Source: Burkholderia latens
Lineage (GTDB): Bacteria > Pseudomonadota > Gammaproteobacteria > Burkholderiales > Burkholderiaceae
DNA length: 64,000 bases
NCBI RefSeq assembly: GCF_001718795.1
Contig: NZ_CP013437.1
Coordinates: 310,001 to 374,000 of the forward strand
Direction of reading: 5' to 3'
This document shows, piece after piece, positions 46,703 to 55,831 of the stretch. Both the position numbers and the translations under genes were made by a program. Numbering within the stretch: the first letter of the stretch is position 1; every line of letters begins with the position of its first letter. The notes below the pieces were generated by a model. The model saw nothing but the letters and a program-made list of their open reading frames with translations, ran no database searches and was not told the origin of the DNA.

Positions 46703-48049
46703 CTACCGGTCGGCCGGCGGCCGCAGGATGCTGCGCGGAATCGACAGGATCAGCACGCAGCTGACCAGCAGGCAGGCGCCGAGCGCATAGGTGCCGTTGT
46801 TGATGTTGCCGGTCATTTCCTTCGCGATGCCGGTGATCATCGAACCCGTGAAGCCGGACAGGTTGCCCACCGAGTTGATCAGCGCAATGCCCGCAGCTGC
46901 TGCCGTGCCCGACAGGATCTGGCCGGGGAACGTCCAGTAGATCGGCATCAGCGCGAGGATCCCGCAAGTGGCGACGGTCAGGAACACGATCGACAGTGCG
47001 ACGTTCTGCGCGCACGCCGCGCTCAGGATCAGCCCGACACCGCCGATCAGCGCGGGAATCGCCGCGTGCAGGCGGCGCTCGCCGGTCTTGCGCGCGTGCG
47101 ATGCATTCCACACCATCGCGAAAATGGCCGTGAGGTACGGAATCGCGGTCAGCAGGCCGATATGCACCGGGCTCTTCACGCCCGACGCGCGAATGATCGA
47201 CGGCAGCCAGAACGCGAGCCCGTAGAAGCCGGTATTGAACGTGAGCAGGATGAAGGTGAGCAGCCATACGCGCGGGCTGCGCAGCGCGGCGCCGGCGCTG
47301 TGCGACTTGTGCGTGGCCTCGCGTTCGAGATTGCGCGACAGCACCGCCTTCTCGTCGGCCGACAGCCACTTCGCCGATTGCGGACCGTCGCCGAGGCAGG
47401 CGAGCACGATGAACGCCACCACGATCGACGGCAGCCCTTCGAGCAGCAACATCCATTGCCAGCCGCTCATGCCCGACAGCCCGTGCGTCTGTTCCATCAG
47501 CCAACCTGAAACCACGCTGCCGAGCGTGAGACTCAACGGGATCGCCACCAGGAACCCCGACATGGCCACGCTCTGGCGCCGCGCAGGGAACCAGTAGTTC
47601 ATGTACAGGATCACGCCCGGAAAGAAGCCGGCTTCGCACAGGCCGAGCAGGAAGCGCAGCGTGTAGAACATGGTGGACGTCTGCACGTGGAAGAACTGCG
47701 CAAGCGGCACGATGAAGGCCATCGACGACGACACGATCCCCCACGTGATCATGATCCGCGCGATCCAGAAGCGGGCGCCGTAGCGGTGCAGCAGCAGGTT
47801 GCTCGGCATCTCGAACAGAAAATAGCCCCAGAAGAAAATGCTCGCGCCGAGCGCGTAGACGCCGTCGCTCAACCGCAGATCGTCGAGCATTTGCAGCTTC
47901 GCGAAACCCACGTTGACGCGGTCCAGATACGCGACGACGTAACAGAGCAGCAGCAACGGCAGGATGCGCCGCATCACCTTCCGGTAAAGGGCGTCCTCGG
48001 ACGGGTCGGCCGCGGCCGACGCGGCAGCGGTCTGGGCAATGGATGGCAT
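46703..48049 (-). CDS. MFS transporter, anion:cation symporter type (sugar acid importer)
   Basis: A 448-residue, 12-helix transporter of the ACS family (hexuronate/galactonate/tartrate-type): ILPLLLLCYVVAYLDRVNVGFAKLQM in helix 1 and RFLLGLCEAGFFPGVILYMNYWFP in helix 4. Such carriers import sugar acids with protons or cations. It is divergent from a LacI-family gene, and a palindrome ATGTTACCGATAACAT sits 60 bp upstream of the ATG at 48049. Together with the dehydratase at 49709 and the FAH-family gene it forms a sugar-acid regulon. Confidence 0.9.
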   Translation of the reverse strand: MPSIAQTAAASAAADPSEDALYRKVMRRILPLLLLCYVVAYLDRVNVGFAKLQMLDDLRLSDGVYALGASIFFWGYFLFEMPSNLLLHRYGARFWIARIMITWGIVSSSMAFIVPLAQFFHVQTSTMFYTLRFLLGLCEAGFFPGVILYMNYWFPARRQSVAMSGFLVAIPLSLTLGSVVSGWLMEQTHGLSGMSGWQWMLLLEGLPSIVVAFIVLACLGDGPQSAKWLSADEKAVLSRNLEREATHKSHSAGAALRSPRVWLLTFILLTFNTGFYGLAFWLPSIIRASGVKSPVHIGLLTAIPYLTAIFAMVWNASHARKTGERRLHAAIPALIGGVGLILSAACAQNVALSIVFLTVATCGILALMPIYWTFPGQILSGTAAAAGIALINSVGNLSGFTGSMITGIAKEMTGNINNGTYALGACLLVSCVLILSIPRSILRPPADR

Positions 48050-48108
48050 CGGTGTCGTCTCCTGATCGTATAGGTCTTCTTCGTACCGGCGGGTTCGGTC
48101 ATGCGCAT

Positions 48109-48124
48109 ATGTTACCGATAACAT
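48109..48124. promoter_or_regulatory. LacI/GntR-type operator 1
   Basis: ATGTTACCGATAACAT is a palindrome with arms ATGTTA/TAACAT. The same arms are known for the E. coli gluconate repressor GntR, a LacI-family protein. It lies 60 bp before the MFS start and faces the LacI-type gene on the other side. Confidence 0.75.
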
Positions 48125-48173
48125 TCCGACGCGAAAAAAAACCGCCGACGGGACGACGGGAGCAACCGGCGCT

Positions 48174-48189
48174 CTGATACCGATAACAT
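48174..48189. promoter_or_regulatory. LacI/GntR-type operator 2
   Basis: CTGATACCGATAACAT matches operator 1 at 14 of 16 positions and keeps the TAACAT arm intact. It lies 65 bp from operator 1 in the same divergent promoter region, a distance compatible with cooperative binding or looping. Confidence 0.65.
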
Positions 48190-48349
48190 CAATCAAGGTA
48201 GCATGCCGGGACGGACGCGTACAAGGCCTGCAACCCGCGTGGTTTCCCTAGTGCAAGGGTCGCGGCAGCGGACGGGCGGCAGCCGGCCTGCGCGGCATCG
48301 GGCGCCGGTATGATGTAGCCTTCCCGGCTTTCTCCCGATTGCGATTCCG

Positions 48350-49387
48350 ATGCCCAGTCCTACCGCCGTCCGGCCCGCCGGACCGCCCCGCATGTCCGAC
48401 GTAGCGCGCCTGGCCGGCGTATCGAAGATGACGGTGTCGCGCGTGCTTGCCGGCCACAGCGTGGCCGCCGACACGCGGGAACGCGTGTGCCGGGCCATCG
48501 ATCAGCTCGGCTACGTGGCCGACGCCGCGGCGGGCGCCCTGTCGTCGGGGCGCTCCGAATTCGTCGCGGTGCTGGTGCCGTCGCTGTCGAGCTCGAACTT
48601 CTCCGACACGGTGCGCGGCCTGACCGACGCGCTGGAGCCGCACGGCCTGCAACTGCTGCTCGGCGACACCGACTACGACCTCGAACGCGAAGAACGGCTG
48701 GTGCGGTCGATGTTGCGTCACCAGCCGCGCTGCGTCGCGTTGACCGGCGCGCAGCATACCGATGCAACGCGCAAGTTGCTCGCTCGCTCGTCCATTCCGG
48801 TGGTCGAGATGTGGGATCTGCCCACGCGTCCGATCGATACCGCCGTGGGTTTTTCCAACGTGCGCGCCGCGCGTGCGATGGTGCGGCACCTCGCCGAGCG
48901 CGGTTACCGGCGCATCGGCTTTCTCGGCGGCGCCAGCGAACTGGACCGCCGCGGCCTGGACCGGCTCAAGGGATACCAGGCGGAGATCAAGGCACTCGGA
49001 CTGGGCGCGCCGCGCGTCGTGCGGCTTGGCGATTCGCCGATCACGATGAGCCACGGCGGCCCCGCCATGGCAGCCATGCTCGAGCAGTGGCCGGACATCG
49101 ACGCGGTGATGTGCGTGAGCGACATGTCGGCGTTCGGCGCGATCATGGAATGCCACCGGCGCGGGCTGTCGGTGCCGACGGACGTGGCCGTGGCCGGCTT
49201 CGGCAACTTCGAGGTCGCGAGCTGCTGCCACCCGACCATCACAACCGTGTCGGTCGATGCCTATGGCATCGGCCGACACACGGGCGAGGCGCTGCTGGCC
49301 GCGCTGCAGGCGCGCGATGACGGTGAGCCGTTTGACTCGCGCAGCATCCGCATCGATTACACGATCGTCGCGCGGGAAAGCGCCTGA
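48350..49387 (+). CDS. LacI-family repressor, GntR-like
   Basis: A 345-residue LacI-type repressor: DNA-binding helix-turn-helix at residues 16-38 (SDVARLAGVSKMTVSRVLAGH), hinge helix, and a periplasmic-binding-protein-like ligand domain to the C-terminus. GntR-like repressors release DNA when gluconate or a related sugar acid binds. Three palindromes of the GntR type flank this gene, two upstream and one before the dehydratase, giving a self-contained regulon with the MFS, dehydratase and FAH-family genes. Confidence 0.92.
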   Translation: MPSPTAVRPAGPPRMSDVARLAGVSKMTVSRVLAGHSVAADTRERVCRAIDQLGYVADAAAGALSSGRSEFVAVLVPSLSSSNFSDTVRGLTDALEPHGLQLLLGDTDYDLEREERLVRSMLRHQPRCVALTGAQHTDATRKLLARSSIPVVEMWDLPTRPIDTAVGFSNVRAARAMVRHLAERGYRRIGFLGGASELDRRGLDRLKGYQAEIKALGLGAPRVVRLGDSPITMSHGGPAMAAMLEQWPDIDAVMCVSDMSAFGAIMECHRRGLSVPTDVAVAGFGNFEVASCCHPTITTVSVDAYGIGRHTGEALLAALQARDDGEPFDSRSIRIDYTIVARESA

Positions 49388-49647
49388 GCCACTGAATTCC
49401 TGCTGCCGGATGGAGCGTTAACGGCCGCGTGCCGGCGCGCGGCGTGCGCGCGTTCACGGGCGCGCATCGCGTCGCTCCGCCCCTCCGACACACGCACGCA
49501 CGAACGGCGCGCCGCGCATGTGGATCCGGCCGGTTCGATGTCATGCGAACCGGCGCATGGATGCGGCACGCGCTCGCGCCCCAGGCAGCACGCGTACGCA
49601 AAATCGTCCTTCCTCGACGCGAAATCTCCGTGCTAACATCGACCCGT
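49388..49647. other. spacer between the LacI-type and dehydratase genes
   Basis: About 260 bp; nothing coding is supported. The operator at 49648 sits at its right end, next to the dehydratase promoter. Confidence 0.4.
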
Positions 49648-49663
49648 ATGTTACCGGTAACTA
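49648..49663. promoter_or_regulatory. LacI/GntR-type operator 3
   Basis: ATGTTACCGGTAACTA keeps the full left arm and the central CCGG of the palindrome (14 of 16 matches to the ideal ATGTTACCGGTAACAT). It lies 45 bp before the dehydratase ATG, overlapping the expected promoter, so the same repressor should control both halves of the regulon. Confidence 0.7.
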
Positions 49664-49708
49664 TCCGGTACGAAAAATCGGCCACGGCCCCATTCGGAGA
49701 CAGCCCCC

Positions 49709-51490
49709 ATGTCACAAACCGCTCGCCGCCTGCGCAGCCAGGAATGGTTCGACGATCCCGCGCACGCCGACATGACCGCGCTTTATGTCGAGCGCTTCAT
49801 GAACTACGGCCTCACGCGCGAAGAACTGCAGTCCGGGCGTCCGGTCATCGGCATCGCGCAGACGGGCAGCGATCTGGCGCCATGCAACCGCCACCATATC
49901 GAACTGGCGGAGCGCACCAAGGCAGGCATCCGCGACGCGGGCGGCATTCCGATGGAGTTCCCCGTGCATCCGCTCGCCGAGCAGAGCCGCCGGCCTACGG
50001 CCGCGCTCGATCGCAATCTCGCGTACCTCGGGCTCGTCGAAGTGCTCCATGGTTTTCCGCTGGACGGTGTGGTGCTCACCACCGGCTGCGACAAGACCAC
50101 GCCCGCGTGCCTGATGGCCGCGGCCACGGTCGACATGCCAGCCATCGTGCTGTCGGGCGGCCCGATGCTCGACGGCTGGCACGAGGGCAAGCGCGTCGGC
50201 TCGGGCACGGTGATCTGGCATGCCCGCAACCTGCTGGCGGCCGGCGACATCGACTACGAAGGCTTCATGCAGCTGACCACCGCATCGTCGCCGTCGATCG
50301 GCCACTGCAATACCATGGGCACCGCATTGTCGATGAACAGCCTGGCGGAAGCGCTCGGCATGTCGCTGCCGGGCTGCGCGAGCATTCCCGCCGCGTACCG
50401 CGAGCGCGGCCAGATGGCGTACGCGACGGGCAAGCGCGCAGTCGAACTGGTTCGCGACGACGTGCGCCCGTCGAAGATCATGACGCGTGCGGCGTTCGAG
50501 AACGCGATCGTCGTCGCGTCCGCGCTCGGCGCATCGACGAACTGCCCGCCGCACCTGATTGCGATCGCGCGCCACATGGGCGTCGAACTGAGCCTGGACG
50601 ACTGGCAGCGTTTCGGCGAAGCCGTGCCGCTGCTCGTCAATTGCATGCCGGCCGGCGAATACCTTGGCGAGAGCTTCCACCGCGCGGGCGGCGTGCCCGC
50701 CGTGCTGCGCCAGCTCGATGCGGCCGGCCTGCTGCGGCGCGACTGCCTGACGGTATCCGGCCGCGCGATCGGCGAGATCGCCGACGCCGCGCCGGACGCC
50801 GACCGCGACGTGATTCGCACCCCCGACGAACCGCTCAAGCATGGCGCGGGCTTCATGGTGCTGTCGGGCAACTTCTTCGACAGCGCGATCATGAAGATGT
50901 CGGTGGTCGGCGACGCTTTTCGCCGGACCTACCTCGCCGAGCCCGGTGCGGAGAATACGTTCGAGGCGCGCGCGATCGTGTTCGACGGCCCCGAGGATTA
51001 CCATGCCCGCATCAACGATCCCGCGTTGCAGATCGACGAACGCTGCATCCTGGTGATCCGCGGCTGCGGCACGGTCGGCTACCCGGGCAGCTCGGAGGTC
51101 GTCAACATGGCGCCGCCGGCCGAGCTCGTGAAGCGCGGCGTGACGTCGCTGCCGTGCCTGGGCGACGGGCGCCAGAGCGGCACGTCGGCGAGTCCGTCGA
51201 TCCTGAACGTGTCGCCGGAAGCCGCGGTGGGCGGCGGCCTTGCGCTGCTGCGCACGAACGATCGCATCCGCGTCGACCTGAATCGCCGCAGCGTGGACGT
51301 GCTCGTCGATGCAGACGAGCTCGCACGCCGACGCGACACGGCAAGCTACGCCGTGCCGCAGGCGCAAACGCCGTGGCAGGAGCTTTATCGCCGTTTCGTC
51401 GGCCAGTTGTCCACCGGCGGCTGTCTCGAACCGGCCACGCTGTACCTGAAGGTGATCGAGCAGCGCGGCAACCCGCGCCACTCGCACTGA
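49709..51490 (+). CDS. IlvD/Edd-family sugar-acid (pentonate-type) dehydratase
   Basis: A 593-residue dehydratase of the AraC/XylD type that removes water from a pentonate to give a 2-keto-3-deoxy sugar acid. Cluster-ligand cysteines appear in APCNRHH and TTGCDKTTPACL, and the C-terminal GDGRQSGTSASPSILNVSPE segment carries the catalytic serine region of this family. It belongs to the pentonate branch rather than to IlvD (dihydroxy-acid) because of length and sequence around RTPDEPLKHGAGFMVLSGN. GGAGA precedes the ATG. The FAH-family gene is 33 bp downstream. Confidence 0.9.
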   Translation: MSQTARRLRSQEWFDDPAHADMTALYVERFMNYGLTREELQSGRPVIGIAQTGSDLAPCNRHHIELAERTKAGIRDAGGIPMEFPVHPLAEQSRRPTAALDRNLAYLGLVEVLHGFPLDGVVLTTGCDKTTPACLMAAATVDMPAIVLSGGPMLDGWHEGKRVGSGTVIWHARNLLAAGDIDYEGFMQLTTASSPSIGHCNTMGTALSMNSLAEALGMSLPGCASIPAAYRERGQMAYATGKRAVELVRDDVRPSKIMTRAAFENAIVVASALGASTNCPPHLIAIARHMGVELSLDDWQRFGEAVPLLVNCMPAGEYLGESFHRAGGVPAVLRQLDAAGLLRRDCLTVSGRAIGEIADAAPDADRDVIRTPDEPLKHGAGFMVLSGNFFDSAIMKMSVVGDAFRRTYLAEPGAENTFEARAIVFDGPEDYHARINDPALQIDERCILVIRGCGTVGYPGSSEVVNMAPPAELVKRGVTSLPCLGDGRQSGTSASPSILNVSPEAAVGGGLALLRTNDRIRVDLNRRSVDVLVDADELARRRDTASYAVPQAQTPWQELYRRFVGQLSTGGCLEPATLYLKVIEQRGNPRHSH

Positions 51491-51523
51491 CCGAACCGCC
51501 CCACGACCCTTGCCGAGCTGACC

Positions 51524-52705
51524 ATGCGTAATCTATCCGCTTCCGATTGCCTGCCGCACGACCTCGCCCAAGCGCTGCTGATCGGCCGCGTCTGGCGACA
51601 CGACGGCGCTCATGCGGGCCCGAGCGTCGTCGCCGTGCGCGACGGCGAGCTGTTCGACATCACCCGCACCGTGCCGACCACCGCTGATCTGTTCGACCGC
51701 CCCGATGCGGTCGAAATCGCGCGTGCGGCGCCGGGCGAACCGCTCGGCCGCGTCGAGCCGCTGCTGCAGGCGGCGCTCGACGGCACGCCTGGCGCCATGC
51801 ATCTGCTCGCGCCATCCGACGTGCAGGCGATCAAGGCGTGCGGCGTCACGTTTGCGGTCAGCCTGATCGAACGCGTGATCGAGGAACAGGCCGGCGGCGA
51901 TCCGGCCAAAGCGCGCGCCGTGCGCGAAACGATTGCCGCGACGATCGGCACCGATTTGTCGAAAATCGTTCCCGGCTCGGAAGCGGCGATGCGCCTGAAG
52001 GCCGAGCTCGAGCGCCGCGGCGCGTGGTCGCAATACATGGAGGTCGGCATCGGCCCCGATGCGGAGGTGTTCTCGAAATCTCAGCCGATGTCGGCGGTCG
52101 GCTTTGGCGCGGACGTCGGGTTGCTGCCGGCATCCGTGTGGAACAACCCGGAACCGGAGATCGTGCTGGCCGTCAGCAGCGACGGCCGGCCGGTGGGCGC
52201 GGCGCTCGGCAACGACGTGAACCTGCGCGATATCGAAGGCCGCTCCGCGTTGCTGCTTGGCAAATGCAAGGACAACAACGGCTCGTGCGCGATCGGTCCG
52301 TTCGTGCGGCTGTTCGGCGACGGTTTCACGCTGGACAGCGTGCGGCAGGCGAGCGTATCGCTGCGCGTCGAAGGCGCGGACGACGGCTTCGTGCTCGACG
52401 GCGTCAGCCACATGCGCGAGATCAGCCGCGACCCGGCCGAGCTCGTCGCGCAGACCTGCGGCGCGCATCATCAGTACCCGGACGGCTTCATGCTCTTTCT
52501 CGGCACGATGTTCTCGCCGATCCAGGATCGCGACACGCCCGGCGGCGGCTTCACGCATCACCTCGGCGATCGCGTGACCATCTCCACGCCCGCGCTCGGC
52601 GCGCTCGTCAATACCGTGCGGCTGTGCACGGAGATCGCGCCGTGGACTTTCGGCGTGCGCGCGTTGTATGCGAATCTGGCGGTGCGGGGGCTGCTGCGCG
52701 CGTGA
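51524..52705 (+). CDS. 2-keto-3-deoxy-pentonate dehydratase-like (FAH superfamily, XylX type)
   Basis: A 393-residue fumarylacetoacetate-hydrolase-fold enzyme matching XylX/KdaD proteins, which dehydrate 2-keto-3-deoxy-pentonate to 2-ketoglutaric semialdehyde in the Weimberg route. Metal-binding carboxylates lie in EPEIVLAV and in the GNDVNLRDIEG segment, and the GGGFTHHLGDRVTISTPALG ending is typical. With the upstream dehydratase it would give two successive steps; the final semialdehyde dehydrogenase is not in the window. It is convergent with the HutC-type regulator gene, 9 bp away. Confidence 0.88.
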   Translation: MRNLSASDCLPHDLAQALLIGRVWRHDGAHAGPSVVAVRDGELFDITRTVPTTADLFDRPDAVEIARAAPGEPLGRVEPLLQAALDGTPGAMHLLAPSDVQAIKACGVTFAVSLIERVIEEQAGGDPAKARAVRETIAATIGTDLSKIVPGSEAAMRLKAELERRGAWSQYMEVGIGPDAEVFSKSQPMSAVGFGADVGLLPASVWNNPEPEIVLAVSSDGRPVGAALGNDVNLRDIEGRSALLLGKCKDNNGSCAIGPFVRLFGDGFTLDSVRQASVSLRVEGADDGFVLDGVSHMREISRDPAELVAQTCGAHHQYPDGFMLFLGTMFSPIQDRDTPGGGFTHHLGDRVTISTPALGALVNTVRLCTEIAPWTFGVRALYANLAVRGLLRA

Positions 52706-52714
52706 TGCGGGGCG

Positions 52715-53470
52715 CTACATCGTCCCTGCCAGATGAAACCGCGACGCCGGATGCCACAGCCGGACCGACGTCGCGACGTGCTCGCCGACCCACGTGCGGC
52801 GCGTCAGCACCAGGCATGGTTCGCCGATTTCCATCACGAGATGGCGGCGCACCTGCGCATTGGGTTTCTCCGCGTAGATCCGGAACTCCGCGCGCTGGAT
52901 CGGCGCGAGCCGCACCATGTAGTGGTTCGGGGTCTCGACCGTGAAGTCCTGCTCCAGATAGTCGGGAAACAATGCCGGATTGACGTAGCGATCCTCGAAC
53001 TGGATCGGCTCGTCTTCCTCGAAATGCACGATGCGCGAGTGAAACACGGGCCCGGAACGCAGTCCGAGCGCTTCGATCGCTTCCGCGTCGACGCTGCGCT
53101 CGATCAGCAAGACGCGCGCACTGTGCCGATGACCGCGCTCGGCGATCTCGTCGGCGATATTGCGGATTTCCAGTACCGTCGATTCGTAATGCCGGCGCTC
53201 GACGAACGTGCCGGCGCCCTGGATGCGGGTCAGTACGCGTTCGGCTGTCAGTTCGCGCAGCGCGCGCGACACCGTCATCCGCGCGACGCCGAATTCCTTG
53301 ACCAGCTCGGCCTCGGTCGGGATCGCGCCGCCCGGCTTCCAGTCGCCCTTCGCGATCCGTTCGACGACGTAGCGCTTGATCTGTTGATAGGCTGGCAGTG
53401 CGCGCGCCGGCACGGCATCGGCCGATGCGATCGCCGGCCGGGCGGAATGTCGTCGTTCCGTTTCGTTCAT
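52715..53470 (-). CDS. GntR-family regulator, HutC subfamily
   Basis: A 251-residue HutC-type regulator with a winged-helix DNA-binding domain (about 28-95) and a UTRA ligand domain (about 110-245). In hut systems the ligand is urocanate, but here the associated lyase lacks the MIO residues, so the ligand is open. It is the last gene of the operon and lies 40 bp after the lyase on the same strand. Candidate binding sites upstream of the transporter genes are at 58319-58335 and 58485-58499. Confidence 0.9.
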   Translation of the reverse strand: MNETERRHSARPAIASADAVPARALPAYQQIKRYVVERIAKGDWKPGGAIPTEAELVKEFGVARMTVSRALRELTAERVLTRIQGAGTFVERRHYESTVLEIRNIADEIAERGHRHSARVLLIERSVDAEAIEALGLRSGPVFHSRIVHFEEDEPIQFEDRYVNPALFPDYLEQDFTVETPNHYMVRLAPIQRAEFRIYAEKPNAQVRRHLVMEIGEPCLVLTRRTWVGEHVATSVRLWHPASRFHLAGTM

Positions 53471-53510
53471 GCGCCCTCGACCGAATGAATGATGGATGAG
53501 CCGCCCGCCG

Positions 53511-55004
53511 TCACTGCAACGGCGGCGCTTCGCCCGCGACGATGCGCGACGCGACCGCGATGTCGTCCGCAAGCGGCCGGTCGTCGCGATACACCGGCAC
53601 GCGTTCGCGGACATGCCGCCACAACGCGTCGGTCGATGCGGCCCTGCCCGCTGCATTCGTCTGCAGATCGTAGGCCTGCGCGGCGGCAAGCAGCTCGATC
53701 GCGAGCACACGCGTCGCATTTTCGATGATGTCGAGCGCCTTCAGCGCGGCCGGCGTCGCGTGACACAGATGGTCTTCCTGCAGCCCGGACGTGATACCGC
53801 CGTCGAGGCTCGCGGGCGCCGCGAGCCGCTGGTTCTGCGCGACCAGCGCAACCGCCGTGTACTGCGCGATCATGAACCCCGAGCACGTGCCGCCCGGCGC
53901 CGCAAGGAACGCGGGCAGCCCGCTCACGAGCGGATTGACGAGACGGTCGAGCCGCCGCTCGGCGATGGCCGCAACCTGCGCCATCGCGGCGGCGAGACTG
54001 TCCATCGCCAGCGCGATGCCGGCGCCGACCGCGTGCGCCTGTGAATAAACGACCGGCGCGTCGCGCGTGCCGGCCACGATCGGGTTGTCGGTCACGGATG
54101 CAAGCTCGCGATCGACGACCTCCGCCGTAACCGCGAACACGTCGCGGGCCGCGCCATGCACGTGCGGAATCGTGCGCAGGCTGAGCGGATCCTGCGTATG
54201 CCGGCCGTTGGCCGCGGCAAGCATCGGGCTGTCGGCGAGCATCGTCCGCAAGCGCGCACCGACGTGCGCGATACCCGGCGAAATCCGCAGCGCGAGCGAT
54301 GCCGGGTCGAACGCGGCAAGCTGCCCGCCAAGATTCTCGAAGCTGGCCGCCGCGATCCAGTCGGCCCAGTCGAGCAGCCGTTCCGCGCGGGCGAGCGCGA
54401 GTGCCGCGAGCCCGGTCACGCAGGGCGTGCCGTTGACCAGGCTCAATCCCTCCTTCGCGCCGAGCGCGAGCGGTTCGCGGCCGATGCGCCGCAGCGCCTC
54501 GTCGCCGCAAATGCGTTCGCCGCGATGGCGCGCATGGCCATGCCCGATGCAAACGAGCGCGACGTGCGCCATGTGGGTCAGATAGCCGACCGAGCCATGC
54601 GCGGGCACCTCCGGCAGGCAATCGTGGTCGAGCAGCGCGACGAGCTGGTCAACCACGTCGGCTCGCACGCCCGAATGTCCGTGCGCGTAATTGTTGATCG
54701 CCGCCGCGATGATCGCGCGCGTTTCGGCCGCGCCGAGCGGCATGCCGACGCCGACCGCATGGCTCATCAGGATGCTGCGCGACAACGCGCTCTGCTGCGC
54801 CGGCGACACGATGACGTCGCACAGCGCACCGACGCCGGTATTGACGCCGTACGCGCGAATCCCGCGCGCGACGATCGCGTCGACGAGTTCGCGAGCGGCA
54901 ACGACGCGCTTGCGCGTGTCGTCCGACAGTTGCAACGGCTCGCCGGCCGCCACTGTCGCCACCTGTCGCCAATCGAGCGGCCGGGTTGCACGGAATACGG
55001 TCAT
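53511..55004 (-). CDS. histidine/phenylalanine ammonia-lyase homologue lacking the MIO triad
   Basis: A 497-residue protein of the HAL/PAL superfamily, full length. Conserved marks kept: YGVNTGVG (residues 52-59), SHAVGVG, NGT with Asn192 and QED with Glu411. Changed marks: the MIO-forming Ala-Ser-Gly that follows GSVG in active lyases is absent; GSVG (137-140) runs straight into YLTHMAH, which aligns with DLAPLAH if exactly three residues are deleted. The QDxYSLR motif reads QDPLSLR (272-278), so the catalytic Tyr is Leu275. It cannot use the classical mechanism unless another cofactor exists. Genes for an amino acid ABC transporter and a HutC regulator share the operon. Confidence 0.9.
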   Translation of the reverse strand: MTVFRATRPLDWRQVATVAAGEPLQLSDDTRKRVVAARELVDAIVARGIRAYGVNTGVGALCDVIVSPAQQSALSRSILMSHAVGVGMPLGAAETRAIIAAAINNYAHGHSGVRADVVDQLVALLDHDCLPEVPAHGSVGYLTHMAHVALVCIGHGHARHRGERICGDEALRRIGREPLALGAKEGLSLVNGTPCVTGLAALALARAERLLDWADWIAAASFENLGGQLAAFDPASLALRISPGIAHVGARLRTMLADSPMLAAANGRHTQDPLSLRTIPHVHGAARDVFAVTAEVVDRELASVTDNPIVAGTRDAPVVYSQAHAVGAGIALAMDSLAAAMAQVAAIAERRLDRLVNPLVSGLPAFLAAPGGTCSGFMIAQYTAVALVAQNQRLAAPASLDGGITSGLQEDHLCHATPAALKALDIIENATRVLAIELLAAAQAYDLQTNAAGRAASTDALWRHVRERVPVYRDDRPLADDIAVASRIVAGEAPPLQ

Positions 55005-55011
55005 CGCGGCC

Positions 55012-55803
55012 TCAGTTCGTGGTGCGGTCGTGGTGGCTCGACACGAATTGCCGGAAGCGCTCGGAGGTGTGGCCGCCGAACACGTCGTCCGGCGTTCCGT
55101 CCGTGTCGACCTCGCCCTGATGCAGGAACATCACGCGATTCGACACGTGACGTGCAAAACCCATCTCGTGCGTGACGACCAGCATCGTGCGCCCTTCTTC
55201 CGCGAGCGAGCGCATCACGCGCAGCACCTCGCCGACCAGCTCGGGGTCGAGCGCGGACGTCGGTTCGTCGAACAGCATCACCTTCGGATGCATCGCGAGC
55301 GCGCGGGCAATCGCGACGCGCTGCTGCTGGCCGCCCGACAGATGAGCCGGATAGTAGCCGCGCTTGTCGGCGAGGCCGACGCGCGCGAGCAGCGCCTCGG
55401 CCTCCTCGACCGCTTCCGCGCGGCTGCGCTTCTGCACGCGCAGCGGCCCCTCGACGAGATTGTCGAGCACGGTCATGTGCGACCAGAGGTTGAAGTTCTG
55501 GAACACCATCCCGAGCTGGGAGCGGATCCGGTCGACCTGGCGCCGATCGCTCGGATGCAGCTTGCCGTCGCGCGCGCGCTTCATCGCCAGCTCCTCTCCG
55601 CCGAGCGCGACGGAGCCGTCGTCGGGCGTCTCGAGCAGATTCAGGCAGCGCAGGAACGTGCTTTTTCCCGATCCGCTCGCGCCGAGAATCGAGATGACGT
55701 CACCCTCGTGCGCGTCGAGCGAAATGCCCTTCAGAACGTGGTGATCGCCGAACGACTTGTGAATGTTCCTGACCGACAGCGCAACGGGAGCAGCGGTGTT
55801 CAT
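55012..55803 (-). CDS. amino acid ABC transporter ATP-binding protein
   Basis: A 263-residue HisP/GlnQ-type ATPase: Walker [10 protein letters not shown] at about residues 42-50, Q-loop VFQNFNLW, signature LSGGQQQR, Walker [10 protein letters not shown] and the H-loop His in VVTHEMGF. It belongs to the polar amino acid uptake (PAAT) family. AGGAG precedes the ATG at 55803. It lies 8 bp before the lyase, so transporter and enzyme are co-expressed. Confidence 0.94.
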   Translation of the reverse strand: MNTAAPVALSVRNIHKSFGDHHVLKGISLDAHEGDVISILGASGSGKSTFLRCLNLLETPDDGSVALGGEELAMKRARDGKLHPSDRRQVDRIRSQLGMVFQNFNLWSHMTVLDNLVEGPLRVQKRSRAEAVEEAEALLARVGLADKRGYYPAHLSGGQQQRVAIARALAMHPKVMLFDEPTSALDPELVGEVLRVMRSLAEEGRTMLVVTHEMGFARHVSNRVMFLHQGEVDTDGTPDDVFGGHTSERFRQFVSSHHDRTTN

Positions 55804-55831
55804 CGGATTCTCCTGGAAAGAACGGGCGCGC

